From NCBI GenBank assembly GCA_023132135.1, contig JAGLYR010000177.1:1-9624 (forward strand): a DNA stretch of 9,624 bases, in the 5' to 3' direction. This stretch comes from Candidatus Eiseniibacteriota bacterium (GTDB taxonomy: Bacteria; Arandabacterota; Arandabacteria; JAGLYR01). The position numbers and the translations under genes were made by a program. Positions 1 to 6,882 of this stretch are shown in pieces (the stretch's first letter is position 1; every line of letters begins with the position of its first letter). The notes beneath the pieces are model-generated. The model did no database searches. It saw only the letters and a list, made by a program, of their open reading frames with translations, and had not been told where the DNA came from.

Positions 1-1004
1 TCAGCTGCCGTCTCTGCGCTCATCTTTGTACCATCGCTCCAGGCAAGCGGGGCTACTGCCGTGTCCGCGAGAACCAGGGCGGAACGCTCGTGTCGCTGGT
101 CTATGAAAAGGCGGTGGCCTGTTCTGTCGACCCCATCGAGAAAAAGCCTTTCTTCCATTTTCTCCCGGGGACCCGCGCTCTCTCCATCGCCACGGTGGGC
201 TGCAACTTCCGTTGCCGGTTCTGCCAGAACTACCACATCTCCGACCTGGAAATCCTGGGAGGGAGAATTACGGGGCAGGACCTGCCGTGCGAGGAAGTAG
301 TGCGTCTGGCAGAGCAGGAGAAGTGCGCGAGCATCTCCTACACCTACACGGAGCCAACCGTTTTCTTCGAATACGCGCGCGACTGCGGCTGCCTGGCCCG
401 GGACCGTGGAATCAAGAACAACTTCGTTACCAACGGCTACCTCACCGAAGAAGGATGGCGAATGGCTGAACCCTGGCTGGATGCGGCCAACGTCGATCTG
501 AAGTCGATGAGCGACGATTTCTACCGTACGTACACAGGCGCCCGGCTCCAGCCGGTGCTGGACAGCATCCGCCTGGCAAAGTCGATGGGGATCTGGGTTG
601 AGGTCACGACCTTGGTGATCCCGGGGTTGAACGACTCCGAACAGGAGCTCGGGGAGATCGCCTCATTCCTGTCGAGCGTCGGGCCGGAAATCCCGTGGCA
701 TGTGAGTCGATTTCACCCGGACCACAAATTGCTACAGATTCCTCCTACCCCGACCGAGACTCTGAGACATGCCCGAAAGATCGGGCTTGAGGCGGGCCTC
801 CGGTATGTCTACATTGGGAATGTTCCCGGTGAGGATGGCGAGAATACGTTCTGTCCGCATTGCGGGGATCTTGCCGTCGGGCGCGCGGGGTACCGCACGA
901 CCCGAGTGGGACTCGACGGATCGAAGTGCGCCGGGTGCGGAAAAGAGCTGGACGGTGTTGGGTTGGAGAGGCTAGGCTCGCGAGGCTCGGCCCGGGGGAG
1001 ATGA
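1..1004 (+). CDS. amrS: AmmeMemoRadiSam system radical SAM enzyme, 5' end outside window
   Basis: The reading frame is open from the first full codon (position 3) and has no start inside the window that fits the family. A GTG at 90 would delete conserved sequence, so the gene begins off the left edge; 333 residues are visible. Upstream of 90 the frame encodes the typical N-terminal cysteine-rich segment (Cys codons at 6, 15, 27 and 57, with PGKRGYC). The radical SAM cluster motif CxxxCxxC is encoded at 201-224 (GCNFRCRFCQN), followed by YTYTEPT, VTNGYLTEEGW and NVDLKS. The C-terminus has a zinc-ribbon-like pair of CxxC motifs (Cys codons 852, 861, 927, 936). AmrS genes co-occur with AMMECR1- and Memo-like genes, whose joint reaction is unresolved; neither partner is in the window. 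The enzyme would bind a 4Fe-4S cluster and SAM in the cytoplasm. It ends 4 nt before pcm, so the two are probably co-transcribed. PflA-like activase is an older, less specific label. Confidence 0.93.
   Translation, partial: SCRLCAHLCTIAPGKRGYCRVRENQGGTLVSLVYEKAVACSVDPIEKKPFFHFLPGTRALSIATVGCNFRCRFCQNYHISDLEILGGRITGQDLPCEEVVRLAEQEKCASISYTYTEPTVFFEYARDCGCLARDRGIKNNFVTNGYLTEEGWRMAEPWLDAANVDLKSMSDDFYRTYTGARLQPVLDSIRLAKSMGIWVEVTTLVIPGLNDSEQELGEIASFLSSVGPEIPWHVSRFHPDHKLLQIPPTPTETLRHARKIGLEAGLRYVYIGNVPGEDGENTFCPHCGDLAVGRAGYRTTRVGLDGSKCAGCGKELDGVGLERLGSRGSARGR
994..1000 (+). promoter_or_regulatory. Ribosome binding site for pcm
   Basis: GGGGGAG lies inside the last codons of amrS, 8 nt before GTG 1009. 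It favours GTG 1009 over ATG 1045 as the pcm start. Confidence 0.6.
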
Positions 1005-1008
1005 AAGG

Positions 1009-1671
1009 GTGGGCAGGCGCGACTACCGGGACGACAGGCACGCCATGGTCCGCGCGCAACTGGAGAGACGGGGAATCTCGGATCCCAGGGTTCTGGAGGC
1101 TATGTCCCGCGTGGCCCGGCACCGGTTCGTCCCCGTGAACCAGCGGGCGTTTGCCCATGACGACCGTCCGCTGCCCATCGGGGAAGGGCAGACTATCTCC
1201 CAGCCCTACATGGTGGCTCTGATGACGCAGTGTCTGAAGGTCCGGGGGCCAGAGAGAGTTCTGGAGCTTGGCACCGGGTCGGGGTACCAGGCGGCGATTC
1301 TGGCCGAACTGGCGGCAGAGGTCTACACCGTTGAGCGGCACGCCGGGTTGTCCCGGGAGGCGCAGGATGTCCTTCGCTCACTCGGCTACGGGAACTTGCA
1401 TTTCCGTGTCGGCGACGGCACGCTTGGGTGGCCGGAGGAAGCCCCTTTCGACCGGATCCTGGTGACTGCGGGAATGCCCAGGGTGACCGACGTACTCCTC
1501 GACCAGCTGAACGACGGGGGGTATCTTGTGGCTCCCGTGGGGAGTCGATCGTTTCAGGATCTCACGGTGGTGGAGCGCGTGGGGTCTGAATTCAGGGAGC
1601 ACACGGCCGGGGGTTGCGCCTTCGTGCCCCTTGTTGGAGAGTACGGGTGGGAGGCCGGTAACAGCGAATGA
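1009..1671 (+). CDS. pcm: Protein-L-isoaspartate O-methyltransferase
   Basis: The 220-aa product is the usual length for bacterial PCMT, a cytoplasmic enzyme that uses SAM to methylate L-isoaspartyl residues and so starts repair of age-damaged proteins. Family landmarks are in order: DPRVLEAM and RHRFVP near residues 25-42, the GQTISQPYMVALM segment at 60-72 with conserved Ser64, SAM-binding motif I LELGTGSGYQ at 85-94, the acidic VYTVER strand end, GDGTLGW, and a DRILVTAGMP loop. The GTG start at 1009 has a Shine-Dalgarno-like GGGGGAG 8 nt upstream and gives the normal leader of about 12 residues before MVRAQL; ATG 1045 would remove that helix. The gene follows amrS by 4 nt and its TGA overlaps the next ATG (ATGA, 1668-1671), so translation is probably coupled with both neighbours. 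Pcm next to surE, common in Proteobacteria, is not seen here. Confidence 0.95.
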   Translation: MGRRDYRDDRHAMVRAQLERRGISDPRVLEAMSRVARHRFVPVNQRAFAHDDRPLPIGEGQTISQPYMVALMTQCLKVRGPERVLELGTGSGYQAAILAELAAEVYTVERHAGLSREAQDVLRSLGYGNLHFRVGDGTLGWPEEAPFDRILVTAGMPRVTDVLLDQLNDGGYLVAPVGSRSFQDLTVVERVGSEFREHTAGGCAFVPLVGEYGWEAGNSE

Positions 1672-2675
1672 CGAAACCTGTGACCCAGTTCCTCAGATGC
1701 ATTCCCAAGGGAAGTCGGGTTCTCCTTCTCACTCACCCGAACCCGGATCCGGACGCCATCGCGTCTGCCTATGCCCTGCGCCATCTCATCAAGGAGAAGA
1801 AGCAGGCCATGGGAACCATCGGGTATTGGGGGGTCGTGGGGCGCAAGGAAAACGCCACCATGCTTGATCTGCTGGGTATCGAGATGGTGGAGATCGGCGG
1901 TGTCGATCCCGGTTTCTTCGACCGGATTGTCCTGGTGGATTCCCAACCCGGACAGGTCGGGGAACCTCTGGGCGATGCCCGGCTGGATGTGATCATCGAC
2001 CACCATCCTGTCAAGCCCAGGAACGGAAAAACCCGGTACGAAGACATCCGGGTCAACTACGGGTCCACCGCCACCATCGTGACCGAGTACCTGAGGGCCT
2101 CCGGGACCAGCATCCCGCCCCGGGTCAGCACGGCCCTCCTCTACGGGATCAAGACGGATACGCTGCTTCTCAGCCGGGAGGCCGACGAAGCCGACGTGAG
2201 TGCTTTCCTCCACCTGTACCCGTTGGCCGATCTCAAGGCGCTGCGCCGGATCGAGAGACCCTCCTTCCCGCTGGAGCATCTGGACGCCGCTGCCCGGGCC
2301 TTCCGCAAGCGCAGGGTCTGCGGCAACATGATGTTTCTCAATATTGGCCGTGTGAACAACGAGAACGTGATTCCCCAGGTAGCGGATTTCTACCTTCCAG
2401 CGGAGGAGATTGACTGGATCATCTGTTTCGGCAAACGCGGGAAGGTCGTCTACATATCGGTGCGCAATGACAACCGGCGGCGCTCTGCAGGTCGGGCGGT
2501 CCACCACGCCTTCTCGGACATGGGCAAGGCCGGCGGTCACCGGACGATGGCGGCGGCTATTCTCCCCGTGGATTCATTCCGCGACGGCCATCGGAAATCG
2601 GTGACACTCCAGAGAATCGAGGAAGTTGTGATCGGGCGATTCCTGGATGCGGCCGGAAACTCCACTGCCGAATAG
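1668..2675 (+). CDS. DHH/DHHA1 family phosphoesterase
   Basis: This is a 335-aa two-domain phosphoesterase. The DHH domain shows motif I THPNPDPDAIAS (His23, Asp27, Asp29), motif II VDSQ (Asp91), motif III DHH (111-113) and motif IV GIKTDT, which together form the Mn2+ site. The C-terminal DHHA1 domain carries the substrate-binding GGH (289-291). The family includes NrnA (nano-RNA and 3'-phosphoadenosine 5'-phosphate hydrolysis), GdpP-type cyclic dinucleotide phosphodiesterases and RecJ. Size and the lack of membrane or PAS/GGDEF domains fit an NrnA-like cytoplasmic enzyme. However, the NPDPDAIAS form of motif I and the KTDT form of motif IV resemble the less characterised bacterial/archaeal DHH group, so nrnA is not assigned. 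Candidate substrates are short oligonucleotides, pAp or a cyclic-dinucleotide breakdown product. The start ATG overlaps the pcm stop, implying translational coupling. Confidence 0.92.
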   Translation: MTKPVTQFLRCIPKGSRVLLLTHPNPDPDAIASAYALRHLIKEKKQAMGTIGYWGVVGRKENATMLDLLGIEMVEIGGVDPGFFDRIVLVDSQPGQVGEPLGDARLDVIIDHHPVKPRNGKTRYEDIRVNYGSTATIVTEYLRASGTSIPPRVSTALLYGIKTDTLLLSREADEADVSAFLHLYPLADLKALRRIERPSFPLEHLDAAARAFRKRRVCGNMMFLNIGRVNNENVIPQVADFYLPAEEIDWIICFGKRGKVVYISVRNDNRRRSAGRAVHHAFSDMGKAGGHRTMAAAILPVDSFRDGHRKSVTLQRIEEVVIGRFLDAAGNSTAE

Positions 2676-2690
2676 GACCGGCAATGCACA

Positions 2691-2711
2691 ACGTGAAACG
2701 TAAGACGTGAC
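2691..2711 (+). repeat. Three tandem heptamers ACGTRAV
   Basis: ACGTGAA (2691-2697), ACGTAAG (2698-2704) and ACGTGAC (2705-2711) run without a break in the gap between the DHH gene and the YfhO-like gene. The array ends one base before ATG 2713. Its function is unknown; it may be a short intergenic tandem repeat or a binding site. It also occupies the place where a ribosome binding site would be. Confidence 0.6.
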
Positions 2712-2712
2712 A

Positions 2713-4860
2713 ATGCGACGACGCCTTTCGGCGATTCTCCTTCCGTACGGCCTGCTTCTCATTCTCGTTGCCATCTTCTACTGGAAAGCGCTTTTCCTGG
2801 GAGAGCTCTTCCTCACCAACGACATTGCCGGCAGTGACATGATGATGCACAGCTACCCGGCCCGGGCCGAGCTGGCGGCCGGGCTGCGCGAGGGTCGGCT
2901 GCCCCTTTGGACAGACAACCTGTTTCTGGGGTTCCCCGTCGCTGCCGAGGGGCAGGTTGGGACCTTCTATCCCCTCAACCTGCTGTTTTTTCTCCTGCTT
3001 CCGGTGGACCGGGCCTACACGATTCTCATGGTGCTCCATGTTGTGCTTGCCGGATGTTTCACGGCTCTCTTCGCACGCAGTCTGGGGCGATCGCGATCAG
3101 CGGCTCTTCTCGCGGGTGTAGTTCTGGCCCTTTCGGGTTTCATGGTGACACACCTCAAACACGTCAACCTGATCGGCGCTGCAGCCTGGCTCCCCCTGGG
3201 GTTCTGGCTGGTGGAGCGCTGGTCGCGGCGGACGGGCAACTGGCGGATGGGGATCTGGCTTGGGATCGTGGTGGCCCTGGGGATTGTAGCCGGGCACGTG
3301 CAGAGTGCCTACTTCGGCCTGCTGGTTCTGGGCTTTTACCTCATGGTCGCGTCGGTAGGGGAACGGGCGTGGACCCCGGTACGCCGGGGCCTCGCGGTGG
3401 GGTTGCTGATGGTCGTGGTTGCAGCCGGGCTTTCGGCCGTGCAGACGTTCCTGTCCTACGAATACACCTGCCTGGGCACCCGCTCCGAGGGGATGACCTA
3501 CGAGGAGGCCACAGAGTTCGATTTCCGTCTCGAAGACCTCGTGATGTACGTGGACCCGTACCACTTCGGGGATCCCGGACGGGCCACCTACTATGCGACG
3601 GGTGAAGTCCAGCGCCTCTTCTGGGAAAACTGCGGCTACGTCGGCATTCTTCCGCTGGTTCTGGCGCTGGTGGGGGCGATTGCCTGCTGGCGCCGGCGGA
3701 GGGTGAAGTTCCTTATTGGGCTGGGAGTGCTGTCGATTCTCCTCGTTCTGGGGAAGGGAAGCCCGCTCTACTGGTTGTTCTACCAGGTTGTGCCCGGGTT
3801 TGATCGGTTCCGAATGCCGGCCCGGTTCATCCTGTTCACGACCCTGTCGTTGTCTGTCCTCGCGGCCTATGGACTGGACTGGTTTGGAGACCGGCTTTCC
3901 AGTGTTCCGTGGAGAGCAGCGCTGGGCAAGGGCGCGGCCATTGTGATCTCCGTCATCAGCCTGTTCGCCTTCGGCTACACTCACAACCCAACCCTGCCGG
4001 CGGAGCTGTGGCTAACCGAGCCGGACTCCGTCCGGTTTCTGAAAAAGGACTCATCCAGGTACCGGGTGTGGAGCCCCGACGCGCATCTTCTCTACCTCGA
4101 AGCCTATCGCGAAGCCGACGGGTGGAAAGGAGATCTGACGCCGTATCTTGAGCAGCGGAACGCCCTGCAACCGAACTTCAACGGACTGTTTGGAGTGCAG
4201 TCCCTGGGCGTCTACTTTCCGGTGGTGCCGCGGCTGTTTCTCTCCGATGCAACGGGGCTGGATCTGGAAATCCCCAAGCTGAAGCGCATGTTGGATCTCT
4301 ACAACGTCAAGTACCTCCTGGTCGGGGGGGAGATCCGCGATCCGCAGATTGTGCTGCGGACCCGGTCGCCGGGAAATGTGAAGATCTACGAGAACCCGGG
4401 AGTCTTGCCCAGAGTCAGGATCGTGGGGATGGGAATCCCGGTGGTGAGTCCCGAGCACGCGCTCTCGGTCATACACCGCCCCGAATTCGACCCGGAGCGG
4501 ATGGTGACACTCCAGGGCTGGGGTGGGAGCATGGGGCTCGGCTTGAGCAGGGGATCCTCCGTGACGGAGGTGGAACGCCGGGGAGGCCGGGTGGAGTTGC
4601 AGGTTTCCATGACGGGCCACGGGTTCTTGGTTCTCGCCGATGCGTACTATCCCGGTTGGGAAGTGTGGGTGGATGGGGAGGAGCATCAGATTCTTCAGGC
4701 TAACATCGTCTGCCGCGCCGTTGCACTGCGACCGGGCGAGCACGAGGTGGTCTTCCGATACCGACCAGGATCATTCACCGTTGGGCTGGTGATTACCCTG
4801 CTGTCCATAGGCGGGGTCGGTGGGGTAGTGGTCGCAGATCTAATGAGAAATGCAGGCTAA
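2713..4860 (+). CDS. YfhO-like polytopic membrane protein
   Basis: The 715-aa integral membrane protein fits the bacterial YfhO family (GT-C-like fold). A basic MRRR start precedes TM1 (about residues 8-24). A large first extracytoplasmic loop follows, with ND..GSD, an SYP segment and GRLPLW; the family has an acidic site in this loop. Many hydrophobic helices follow (roughly 82-130, 140-165, 180-205, 220-240, 310-360, 375-410). The C-terminal part is mainly extracytoplasmic and carries the YfhO hallmark YYPGWEVWVDG (Tyr645-Gly654), then RAVALRPGEHEVVFRYRP and a final TM helix. Relatives in Firmicutes take part in glycosylation of teichoic acids; in diderms the substrate is unknown, presumably a lipid-linked sugar used on the outer face of the inner membrane. 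ATG 2713 is preferred over GTG 2707, which lies inside the heptamer repeat; neither has a clear ribosome binding site, so translation may be weak. No glycosyltransferase partner is adjacent. Confidence 0.88.
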   Translation: MRRRLSAILLPYGLLLILVAIFYWKALFLGELFLTNDIAGSDMMMHSYPARAELAAGLREGRLPLWTDNLFLGFPVAAEGQVGTFYPLNLLFFLLLPVDRAYTILMVLHVVLAGCFTALFARSLGRSRSAALLAGVVLALSGFMVTHLKHVNLIGAAAWLPLGFWLVERWSRRTGNWRMGIWLGIVVALGIVAGHVQSAYFGLLVLGFYLMVASVGERAWTPVRRGLAVGLLMVVVAAGLSAVQTFLSYEYTCLGTRSEGMTYEEATEFDFRLEDLVMYVDPYHFGDPGRATYYATGEVQRLFWENCGYVGILPLVLALVGAIACWRRRRVKFLIGLGVLSILLVLGKGSPLYWLFYQVVPGFDRFRMPARFILFTTLSLSVLAAYGLDWFGDRLSSVPWRAALGKGAAIVISVISLFAFGYTHNPTLPAELWLTEPDSVRFLKKDSSRYRVWSPDAHLLYLEAYREADGWKGDLTPYLEQRNALQPNFNGLFGVQSLGVYFPVVPRLFLSDATGLDLEIPKLKRMLDLYNVKYLLVGGEIRDPQIVLRTRSPGNVKIYENPGVLPRVRIVGMGIPVVSPEHALSVIHRPEFDPERMVTLQGWGGSMGLGLSRGSSVTEVERRGGRVELQVSMTGHGFLVLADAYYPGWEVWVDGEEHQILQANIVCRAVALRPGEHEVVFRYRPGSFTVGLVITLLSIGGVGGVVVADLMRNAG

Positions 4861-4906
4861 GGACAGTTACAGAACCGGTCGAAATACCAAGTGGTCCCAT
4901 GGCACG

Positions 4907-4935
4907 TTGACAGTTTCCAACACCGTCGGTATGTT
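4907..4935 (+). promoter_or_regulatory. Sigma70-like promoter for the S55/propeller/NYN unit
   Basis: A perfect -35 TTGACA (4907-4912) is separated by exactly 17 nt from TATGTT (4930-4935, 4 of 6 matches to TATAAT). It lies in the largest non-coding gap of the window, about 90-115 nt before the ATG at 5023. A second TTGACA at 4934-4939 has no good -10 at normal spacing. The expected transcript start is near 4942. Confidence 0.5.
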
Positions 4936-4953
4936 GACACGGGACGGGATTCC

Positions 4954-4972
4954 TAGCCTGGATTATGCATGA
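4954..4972 (+). repeat. 19-bp direct repeat, left copy
   Basis: TAGCCTGGATTATGCATGA matches the sequence at 9524-9542 at 17 of 19 positions, in the same orientation. The consensus is TAGCCTGGRTTATKCATGA. It lies between the putative promoter and the S55 gene, so it would be in the 5' leader of the transcript. Confidence 0.6.
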
Positions 4973-5022
4973 GTTTTGCGGTCTGAGTCCGAGACCTCAA
5001 CGCTGGAAAAGGACTTGTACAT

Positions 5023-6798
5023 ATGGTTCGCACAACTGCACTTGCTCTCGTTGCTCTACTCCCTTTCTCTGCAGGGGCGGCCCCTGCTTTGGCCGGCGCG
5101 CAGGAACTGGACATGTCTCAGTTCATGCCTGTCGAGGAGATCCGCCCGGGGATGAAGGGCATCGGGCTCTCGGTGTTCCAGGGAACGACCCGCGATACCT
5201 TTGAGGTGGAAATCCTGGGGGTTCTGGAAAACGTGGGGCCTGGCAGGGACCTGATTCTGGGACGCGCCCACAGTGAACTGTTGGAAAAAACCGGCATTGT
5301 GTCGGGGATGAGTGGTTCGCCGGTCTATGTGGATGGCCGCCTGATCGGAGCCGCTGCCTATGCCTGGAGTTTCGCAATTGAACCCGTGGTGGGGATCACG
5401 CCCATCGGGGAAATGCTCGGGATGCTGGAACGCTCCGGGGATTGCCCGGAGCTGGGACTGGACGGGATCTCGCAGGAGAACTTCCGGTTCGCCCTCGGAG
5501 GTGGCGCCGAGCGGGCACTGGTGTCGGAGATTCATCCAATCCAGACCCCTGTCGCGCTGACTGGTTTCACCGGGTCCTCCCGCCGGACCTGGCAATCCTG
5601 CCTGTCGACCTACGGTTTTTTGGGTGTCGAAGGCGGCGGCAGGTCTCCCGGTGCGGCTCCGACTGCACTGCGGCCCGGCGACGCCATGGGAATCCAGATG
5701 GTGCGAGGAGACATGACCTCCACGGCCATCGGGACCGTCACCTGGGTGGATGGCGACCGGATCCTTGGTTTCGGACACCCATTTCTTCTGGCCGGTCCTG
5801 TTTCGCTGCCGCTTTCCACCGCGTACATTCACGCTGTTCTCCCATCCCAGGTCAGCTCGTTCAAGATCGGCGGGCCAGGCAAGCCGGTGGGAGCAATCCG
5901 TCAGGACCGTCAGACCGGAGTGATGGGGGTCCTGGGGACGAACGTATCGATGCTGCCGGTGTCGGTGTCGGTGACGCCGGGTCGCGATGGGGACACCGAC
6001 CAATACCATGTTGAGGTAATGCGTTCAGACATCCTCACCGCTTCGTTGATCGGGTTGGTTGGATACTCCAGCGTGGAAGCGTCACAGAAGGCCATTGGGG
6101 AGAGCACTTTGGGGATTCGGACCACAATCCGGATCGGACCCGATCGGACACTGGAATCCGAGATCACGGTGGCCGTCCCGTCTCCGCCCATGGCCGTGGC
6201 CGAGCAGATCAGCCGGCCCATCCAGAAGATCATAGCGAATCCTTTCGAGAAGGTCCGGATTGAGGGAGTTGACGTCCACGTCCATCTGCTGGATCGATAC
6301 CGCGTTGCCGAAGTGGAGGACTTGCGCGTCGACCGCGCTGAGGTGAAACCCGGGGAGGATCTGGAAGTGCGCGTGACTTTGAGGCCCTACCGGGAACCGA
6401 AGGTTGTCGAAGCGACGACGGTTCACATTCCGGCCGATACTCCCGCGGGACCTCTGGATCTGGTGGCCTGCGCGTCGGGGGATCTGTGGGAGATGGAATG
6501 GGAGCGTGCGCCGCTGAGGTTTGAACCGGCGGATCTGGACCAGCTCATTGATCTTCTGGGCAGTCGCCGGGACACCCGGCGGGTGTATCTGCAGCTTTTC
6601 CAGCACCGGAGTGGAAGGGTTGTGGGAGGGCGGGAACTGCCCCGGCTGCCCGGATCGGTGCTCTCGGTTCTGGATACGGGTACGAGGGCAGGGAAGATCG
6701 GGTTGTCGGCCGGCGCCGTTGTAGCAGAGAGCGACATTCGAACCGACTGGGTTGTGACGGGATGCCGGAGCATCACGATCCAGATAGTGCCGCGGTAG
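5023..6798 (+). CDS. Secreted SpoIVB-type peptidase S55 domain protein, Ser half before His half
   Basis: This is a 591-aa exported protein. The ATG has an AAGGA ribosome binding site 9 nt upstream (5009-5013). A signal peptide spans residues 1-24 or 1-26 (MVRTT basic start, ALALVALLPF core, ALA/GA cleavage), indicating export past the inner membrane. Residues 32-125 resemble the Ser half of peptidase S55: RPGMKGIGLSVFQG, then TGIVSGMSGSPVYVDGRLIGA with Ser97 as the likely nucleophile. Residues 225-310 resemble the His half: VDGDRILGFGHPFL (His252), then SSFKIGGPGKPVGAIRQD and GVMGVLG. In Bacillus SpoIVB the His half comes first (His236, Ser378), so the order here is permuted, and the position of catalytic Asp363 appears to be His83. 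No PDZ domain is evident. Residues 410-591 look like a beta-sandwich extension. The substrate is unknown, and the protein may be a regulated periplasmic protease or a non-catalytic scaffold. The next gene encodes another secreted protein. Confidence 0.85.
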   Translation: MVRTTALALVALLPFSAGAAPALAGAQELDMSQFMPVEEIRPGMKGIGLSVFQGTTRDTFEVEILGVLENVGPGRDLILGRAHSELLEKTGIVSGMSGSPVYVDGRLIGAAAYAWSFAIEPVVGITPIGEMLGMLERSGDCPELGLDGISQENFRFALGGGAERALVSEIHPIQTPVALTGFTGSSRRTWQSCLSTYGFLGVEGGGRSPGAAPTALRPGDAMGIQMVRGDMTSTAIGTVTWVDGDRILGFGHPFLLAGPVSLPLSTAYIHAVLPSQVSSFKIGGPGKPVGAIRQDRQTGVMGVLGTNVSMLPVSVSVTPGRDGDTDQYHVEVMRSDILTASLIGLVGYSSVEASQKAIGESTLGIRTTIRIGPDRTLESEITVAVPSPPMAVAEQISRPIQKIIANPFEKVRIEGVDVHVHLLDRYRVAEVEDLRVDRAEVKPGEDLEVRVTLRPYREPKVVEATTVHIPADTPAGPLDLVACASGDLWEMEWERAPLRFEPADLDQLIDLLGSRRDTRRVYLQLFQHRSGRVVGGRELPRLPGSVLSVLDTGTRAGKIGLSAGAVVAESDIRTDWVVTGCRSITIQIVPR

Positions 6799-6843
6799 AC
6801 GGGGCGAATGGGCGACAGGGTGAAAGCGCGACGCGGGGATGCG

Positions 6844-6872
6844 GAGAGGAAAACGCATGCTCTTTTCCACTC
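6844..6872 (+). other. Hairpin abutting the propeller-gene ribosome binding site
   Basis: The arms GAGAGGAAAA (6844-6853) and TTTTCCACTC (6863-6872) pair at 9 of 10 positions (one A-A mismatch) around a 9-nt loop containing GCATGC. The 3' arm ends exactly where GGAGG (6873-6877) begins. No U-tract follows, so it is not a standard terminator. It could tune translation or mark an RNA processing site. Confidence 0.5.
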
Positions 6873-6877
6873 GGAGG
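6873..6877 (+). promoter_or_regulatory. Ribosome binding site fixing the propeller-gene start
   Basis: GGAGG is placed 5 nt before ATG 6883. It favours that start over the upstream in-frame ATG at 6808, which would put 25 charged residues before the signal peptide. Confidence 0.75.
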
Positions 6878-6882
6878 CAAGA

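Noticed and set aside
1554-2540. Long minus-strand open frame (328 codons) opposite the DHH gene
   Set aside because: It mirrors a gene with clear DHH/DHHA1 motifs. Its translation is rich in Gly, Pro, Asp and His with no recognisable domain, which is typical of antisense frames in GC-rich DNA.
3097-3984. Minus-strand open frame (295 codons) opposite the YfhO-like gene
   Set aside because: Low-complexity, charged, Pro/His/Gln-rich translation with no motif; the plus strand has a coherent membrane protein.
4861-4906. Terminator after the YfhO-like gene
   Set aside because: I see no stem of useful length followed by T residues; termination there, if any, is not visible.
4965-5204. Small plus-strand open frame (79 codons) starting in the intergenic region
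   Set aside because: It runs into the S55 gene in another frame, is Cys/Arg-rich with no motif, and has no ribosome binding site.
5056-6009. Minus-strand open frame (317 codons) opposite the S55 gene
   Set aside because: Antisense shadow, with an Arg/His/Pro/Gly-rich product and no family resemblance.
6808-6882. N-terminal extension of the propeller protein from ATG 6808
   Set aside because: It would put 25 mostly charged residues before the signal peptide. ATG 6883 has a strong GGAGG and a normal signal sequence.
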